Source of the DNA: Candidatus Omnitrophota bacterium
Lineage (GTDB): Bacteria; Omnitrophota; Gorgyraeia; 2-02-FULL-51-18
Direction: 5' to 3'
Assembly: GCA_023247955.1 (NCBI GenBank)
Contig: JAHFFL010000006.1
Coordinates: 1 to 16,654, forward strand
Length of the DNA: 16,654 nucleotides
Positions 13,393-16,654 of this stretch are shown here, in pieces (position 1 is the stretch's first letter; every line of letters starts with the position of its first letter). The notes below the pieces were generated by a model. That model had not been told where the DNA came from. It ran no database searches and saw only the letters and a program-made list of their open reading frames with translations. Made by a program: the position numbers and the translations under genes.

Positions 13393-15113
13393 GCCGCGTC
13401 CAACGTCTTTCGTCGTTGGCGCTTGTCTGTTTTCTGGTTTTACTCGCCACTCTCGTCCGCATGCAGGTTTTTCAAGGCGACTATTACCGCGTCCGCTCGG
13501 AAAAAAACCGTATCCGCATTATTTATCTCGAAAGCGCGCGCGGAAAAATCATGGACCGTTCCGGCCGTTTGCTCGCCGATAACCAGCTCAGCTTTAACTG
13601 CTCGGCGATTTACCGTGAAGCCAAGTCCGGGATCAAGAAGAGCTGTGAACTGCTTGCGCCCGTATTGGGCGAGGACGCCGGGGCGCTCGAGAAGAGATTT
13701 TACGGGGGAAGGCCCGGCGCTTTTCAGACCGTTTCTATCGCCGAGAACATTGGAATACGGAAGGCCGTCGCGATCGAGGAGCGTCTGGACATGCTGCCGG
13801 GATTCATGGTGGAAACCAGGCCCCAAAGGGAATATCCATACGGCAAAGCGGCCGCGCATCTGGTCGGCTATACCGGGCCCATGGCCGGCGAAGCGGCGGA
13901 TTCGGTGGAGCTGTACGGCTATAGTTATTCGGACTGGGTCGGGCAAGAGGGCGTTGAGAAAAGTTATGAGAGTTACCTGCGCGGATTTTCGGGGGGACTG
14001 CAGATCGAGGTGGACAACCGCGGGCGTATGGTGCGGGTGCTGGGAGTGCGGGAGCCCAAACCGGGCAAAGACATCGGGCTCACGGTCGACGCGCGGCTAC
14101 AGGATTATCTGCAGGAGAACTTAGAATCCAAGAAGGGCTCGATTATTGTGATGGAGCTCAGGGAAGGCGGGCTTTTGGCGATCGCCAGCTCTCCGTCATT
14201 CGACCCAAATTTATTTGCTTCCAAAAAAGGCAGAAGGCAAGTCCGCGAGTATCTCTATGGAGAGGGCTCGCCGATGGTGAATCGCGGCATCCGCGGACAG
14301 TATCCTCCAGGGTCTATTTTCAAGATGGTGACGGCGCTTGCGGCGCTTGAGAAAGCTAAGATCACGCCCGACACGAAGATCCATTGCAGCGGCGAGTGGG
14401 TGCTGGGCGACAATCATTTTCATTGCTGGAACAGCGAGGGCCACGGCCCCCAAGTGTTGGCGGAGGCCTTCACGCATTCCTGCAATATTTATTTTTATAA
14501 CGCAGGAATCCTGGCCGGCGCGGATGCGATTTTTCAAAAGAGCGTGGAACTAGGTTTTAATCAACGAACCGGCATTGACTTGCCCGCCGAGAGAAAAGGT
14601 TTTGTCCCCTCGAGGGAATGGAAGAAAAAGAAACTTCACGAGCCGTGGTACGAAGGGGAAACCGCTAACCTTGCCATCGGCCAGGGCTATCTGCAGGTAA
14701 CGCCGCTGCAGGCGCTGGGGATGATTGCGGTGGTGGCTACGAACGGCCATATTTTCAAGCCCCATGTGATCGAAAAAATCGACAGCGTCAAAGTGGCGGG
14801 AGAGAAAACAAAAGGCATTGTTTATCCGGCAAAAGGATGGAGCGCGGTGAGGAAGGGATTGGAAGAAGCGGTGGGTTCGCCGAGCGGTACCGGCCGTTTG
14901 GCGAGAGTTCCAGGCCTTGAGATCGCCGGAAAAACGGGAACCGCGCAGTCAGGCCAGGACAAGACGCATGCGTGGTTTGTCGGTTATGCCCCGGCCAAAA
15001 ATCCAAAAATCGCAATGGTCGTTTTTTTAGAAAACGGCGGGCGCGGGGGAATCGCGGCGGCGACTCTGGCAAGCTCGGTCTTTAAATGGCTGTCGGAAAA
15101 CGCTTATCTATGA
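13389..15113 (+). CDS. mrdA: Penicillin-binding protein 2 (elongasome transpeptidase)
   Basis: Class B peptidoglycan DD-transpeptidase that crosslinks new glycan strands during elongation, with RodA as polymerase partner. It has 574 residues from ATG 13389, which overlaps the mreD stop. The layout is one membrane anchor (about 7-24), a pedestal region with RGKIMDRSGRLLADN and GQEGVEKSYESYLRG, and the transpeptidase domain. Active-site motifs: SIFK with nucleophile S309 and K312, SCN at 364-366, and KTG at 515-517 (AGKTGTAQSG). The terminal region (AWFVGYAPAKNPKIAMVVF) is typical. It is somewhat shorter than E. coli PBP2 (633 residues), mainly at the C-terminal end. A longer in-frame extension back to 13290 would run through mreD and is rejected. 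The stop overlaps rodA (ATGA). Confidence 0.97.
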   Translation: MSRVQRLSSLALVCFLVLLATLVRMQVFQGDYYRVRSEKNRIRIIYLESARGKIMDRSGRLLADNQLSFNCSAIYREAKSGIKKSCELLAPVLGEDAGALEKRFYGGRPGAFQTVSIAENIGIRKAVAIEERLDMLPGFMVETRPQREYPYGKAAAHLVGYTGPMAGEAADSVELYGYSYSDWVGQEGVEKSYESYLRGFSGGLQIEVDNRGRMVRVLGVREPKPGKDIGLTVDARLQDYLQENLESKKGSIIVMELREGGLLAIASSPSFDPNLFASKKGRRQVREYLYGEGSPMVNRGIRGQYPPGSIFKMVTALAALEKAKITPDTKIHCSGEWVLGDNHFHCWNSEGHGPQVLAEAFTHSCNIYFYNAGILAGADAIFQKSVELGFNQRTGIDLPAERKGFVPSREWKKKKLHEPWYEGETANLAIGQGYLQVTPLQALGMIAVVATNGHIFKPHVIEKIDSVKVAGEKTKGIVYPAKGWSAVRKGLEEAVGSPSGTGRLARVPGLEIAGKTGTAQSGQDKTHAWFVGYAPAKNPKIAMVVFLENGGRGGIAAATLASSVFKWLSENAYL

Positions 15114-16204
15114 GAAGGAAAATCGGCTTCGGGCAGTTTGATAAAATTTTGTTTTTCGCGCCGCTGGGGATTTTTTTAATAGGATTCCTCAGCATTTACA
15201 GCGCGTCGTTTCAGTCTCAGCAATCGCTGGGGGAGACGCTCGCGATCCGGCAGGTGCTGTGGATGGCGGTCGGAGTGCTGATTGTTTTTCTCGTAGTGCG
15301 CATCGATTATTTCAGATTTCAGGACTTGGCGTGGCCGTGTTATTGGGGGAGTTTTTTGTTTTTGCTACTTGTTCTTTTCATGCCGGCGCGCCTGGGCGCC
15401 CATCGCTGGGTTGGGCTCGGAGGTTTTAACTTTCAACCGTCCGAGATCACAAAGCTCTCGGTGATCATGGTCCTGGCCAATTTTTTCTCCCAAAACCGCG
15501 TGGAATATATCTCCCGGAGCAAGCTCGCGGTTCCGTTTCTCGTGGTGGGGGTGCCGTTTCTTTTGATTCTCAAGGAGCCGGATTTGGGCACGGCGCTCAG
15601 TTTGCTGCCCATCCTTTTTTCGATGCTGTACCTTTGGGGATTCCGCTCAAAAACCATGGGGTGGTTGCTGGTCGTAGCGGTGCTGGTTTCGCCGGTCTTT
15701 TTCCTTTTTTTGAAAGAATACCAGAAGGCGCGGCTTTTGGTTTTTATCAATCCCAACGCGGACCCGCTTGGCGCCGGCTATACGATTATCCAGTCCAAAA
15801 TCGCCATCGGTTCCGGGGGGTTGTTCGGCAAGGGGTTTATGAGTGGCCCGCAAAACCAGCTTCACTTTATTCCCGAACGCCATACGGATTTTATCTTTGC
15901 CGTAATCGCCGAGGAGGGAGGGCTTGTTGCTTCCGCAGCCGTTTTATTCCTTTTTTGGCTGATTGTCCAAAGGGGCTATCGGATCGCGGCCCAAATACCG
16001 GACCGGCTGGGAAGCCAGTTGGCCTGCGGGGTCACGACGATGCTGGCTGTACAGACCATTATTAATACCGGGATGACGATGGGCCTTTTTCCGGTGGTCG
16101 GAGTCCCCTTGCCCCTGGTCAGTTACGGAGGCAGCTCTGTCGTAATGACCATGCTGGCCATAGGGCTTCTCTTGAACCTCAAAATACACCGCCCGCTATT
16201 CTAA
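15110..16204 (+). CDS. rodA: SEDS peptidoglycan glycosyltransferase RodA
   Basis: Polytopic inner-membrane enzyme that polymerises lipid II into glycan strands for side-wall growth. The 364 residues have about ten hydrophobic segments. SEDS signatures: IYSASF near the N-terminus, LGAHRWVGLGGFNFQPSEITKL (21 residues, the last 15 most diagnostic) is the loop-and-helix region preceding KEPDLGTAL, then HFIPERHTDFIFAVIAEE with the catalytic Asp at residue 260, and PLPLVSYGGSS near the C-terminus. RodA is preferred over FtsW because the gene directly follows mreBCD and PBP2. ATG 15110 overlaps the mrdA stop; an in-frame ATG at 15086 lies within mrdA and is less likely. Genes from mreC to rodA form a chain of 4-base overlaps. 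Confidence 0.97.
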   Translation: MRRKIGFGQFDKILFFAPLGIFLIGFLSIYSASFQSQQSLGETLAIRQVLWMAVGVLIVFLVVRIDYFRFQDLAWPCYWGSFLFLLLVLFMPARLGAHRWVGLGGFNFQPSEITKLSVIMVLANFFSQNRVEYISRSKLAVPFLVVGVPFLLILKEPDLGTALSLLPILFSMLYLWGFRSKTMGWLLVVAVLVSPVFFLFLKEYQKARLLVFINPNADPLGAGYTIIQSKIAIGSGGLFGKGFMSGPQNQLHFIPERHTDFIFAVIAEEGGLVASAAVLFLFWLIVQRGYRIAAQIPDRLGSQLACGVTTMLAVQTIINTGMTMGLFPVVGVPLPLVSYGGSSVVMTMLAIGLLLNLKIHRPLF

Positions 16205-16215
16205 ATTAATCATCA

Positions 16216-16244
16216 TTGACTAATTTTAATCTATAGTATATAAT
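16216..16244 (+). promoter_or_regulatory. Near-consensus sigma70 promoter upstream of the HAMP-domain gene
   Basis: -35 TTGACT (16216-16221, five of six), a 17-base spacer and a perfect -10 TATAAT (16239-16244), in an AT-rich gap after rodA. The predicted start near 16251 precedes AAAGGA (16255-16260) and the ATG at 16268. An imperfect dyad, ATTAATCA / TGACTAAT (16205-16212 and 16217-16224), covers the -35 and could be an operator; this is weak. Confidence 0.75.
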
Positions 16245-16267
16245 TCTTATCAAGAAAGGACAAAAGT

Positions 16268-16654
16268 ATGTCATTCTTGAAAGAGGTCTCTATACTGCCC
16301 ACAAAGCTAAAGTATAAGCTATTGGTGTCTTTTTGCTTGATGTCGGTACTCCCTTTGCTCGTAGGTATTTACATCGCTTCTTTGTTTATTACCTATCCTT
16401 TTCGGGTTGATCCGGGCATCCTTTTTAAGATCAATTTTGTGATGCTCAGTAGCGTTGTCCTGTCTTTTACGGGTTATAAGATCACGCAGCAGATGGTCAT
16501 CTCCATCACGGATTTGACGCTGACTGCGGAGAAAATCGCCAAGGGAGACCTGATTGAGCCGGTGGGTGTCCAGGAGACAGAAGAGCTGCAGGAACTTTCC
16601 ACCAGTCTGAAGGCCATTTCTCAAGGCGCGCGGGAACTGCTTGAGAAAGTGGAA
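16268..16654 (+). CDS. Membrane signalling protein with HAMP-like linker, 5' part only
   Basis: The frame runs open from ATG 16268 to the window edge (129 residues visible, no stop). AAAGGA ends seven bases before the ATG. The N-terminal cytosolic segment MSFLKEVSILPTKLKYKL is followed by two hydrophobic segments (about residues 19-43 and 52-70) separated by a very short extracytoplasmic loop (about 8 residues), so it has no real periplasmic sensor domain. From about residue 70 the sequence QMVISITDLTLTAEKIAKGD and later ELQELSTSLKAIS fit a HAMP linker, with the Ile-x-x-Leu heptads and the AxxIAxGDL motif, running into a coiled coil. The output domain (histidine kinase, diguanylate cyclase, phosphatase or methyl-accepting type) is beyond the window. 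Codon use is less G+C-rich than in the preceding genes. Confidence 0.85.
   Translation, partial: MSFLKEVSILPTKLKYKLLVSFCLMSVLPLLVGIYIASLFITYPFRVDPGILFKINFVMLSSVVLSFTGYKITQQMVISITDLTLTAEKIAKGDLIEPVGVQETEELQELSTSLKAISQGARELLEKVE

Noticed and set aside
13423..14124. Large + frame inside mrdA (233 residues)
   Set aside because: Arg/Ser/Pro-rich shadow of a conserved PBP2 pedestal region; no motifs and no start context.
16205..16227. Dyad plus TTT after rodA as an intrinsic terminator
   Set aside because: Stem is almost all A-T with a mismatch and the T-run is short, so it would be unstable; it overlaps a promoter -35 and is better kept as a possible operator.
1..16654. tRNA/rRNA genes, CRISPR array, mobile elements, toxin-antitoxin or defence genes
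   Set aside because: The largest gap between genes is about 80 bases (10898-10977) and is filled by a promoter and leader; no spaced repeats, inverted terminal repeats, transposase or nuclease motifs were seen.

Overview
The window is a gene-dense bacterial stretch in which every supported gene lies on the + strand, with no tRNA, rRNA, CRISPR array, insertion sequence or prophage visible. It is roughly 55-57% G+C by eye. The genes indicate a Gram-negative-type, rod-shaped, respiring bacterium: an A-family (heme-copper) cytochrome oxidase, lipoprotein-maturation enzymes and a complete Mre/Rod elongasome. The gene order and the style of several proteins (the DksA-like gene in front of lspA-lgt, and the membrane/HAMP protein after rodA) remind me of Candidatus Omnitrophota or a related PVC-side lineage. 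That placement rests on memory of similar loci and is only a moderate-to-low confidence guess.

Layout. (1) Bases 1-2067: the 3' end of a cytochrome c oxidase operon, comprising the C-terminal part of subunit I, subunit III, subunit IV and two very small membrane proteins. The second small protein carries a CxxC-F-G motif and is embedded in a longer unrelated reading frame, so it is easily missed. (2) 2064-3878: yggS-proC-yggT (PLP homeostasis, proline synthesis, small membrane protein). (3) 3886-10510: ileS, a DksA/TraR-type zinc protein, lspA, lgt, an rluD-type pseudouridine synthase and aroA. From the left edge to 10510 genes overlap or are separated by at most 18 bases, and I see no terminator or convincing internal promoter, so this looks like one long co-transcribed block. 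(4) 10507-10897: a gene with a good sigma70-type promoter encoding a small secreted protein I do not recognise. (5) 10903-16204: the cell-elongation operon mreB-mreC-mreD-mrdA(PBP2)-rodA, driven by an exact-consensus, extended -10 promoter. A 10-bp perfect hairpin separates mreB from mreC, and mreC through rodA are chained by 4-base start/stop overlaps. (6) 16201-16654: an AT-rich gap with another near-consensus promoter, then the 5' part of a two-TM, HAMP-domain membrane signalling protein that runs off the window.

How the parts work together: regions 1-3 combine respiration with housekeeping (Ile charging, shikimate pathway, proline, lipoprotein lipidation followed by signal-peptide cleavage). 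Region 5 is the elongasome: MreB filaments, the MreC/MreD scaffold, the SEDS glycosyltransferase RodA and its transpeptidase partner PBP2.

I found no self-evident new defence, mobile or biosynthetic system. The least explained items are the two small oxidase-linked membrane proteins, the subunit I lacking the usual K-channel lysine, the secreted 113-residue protein, and the regulatory architecture around mreB/mreC. Nine of the 20 visible starts are GTG or TTG.
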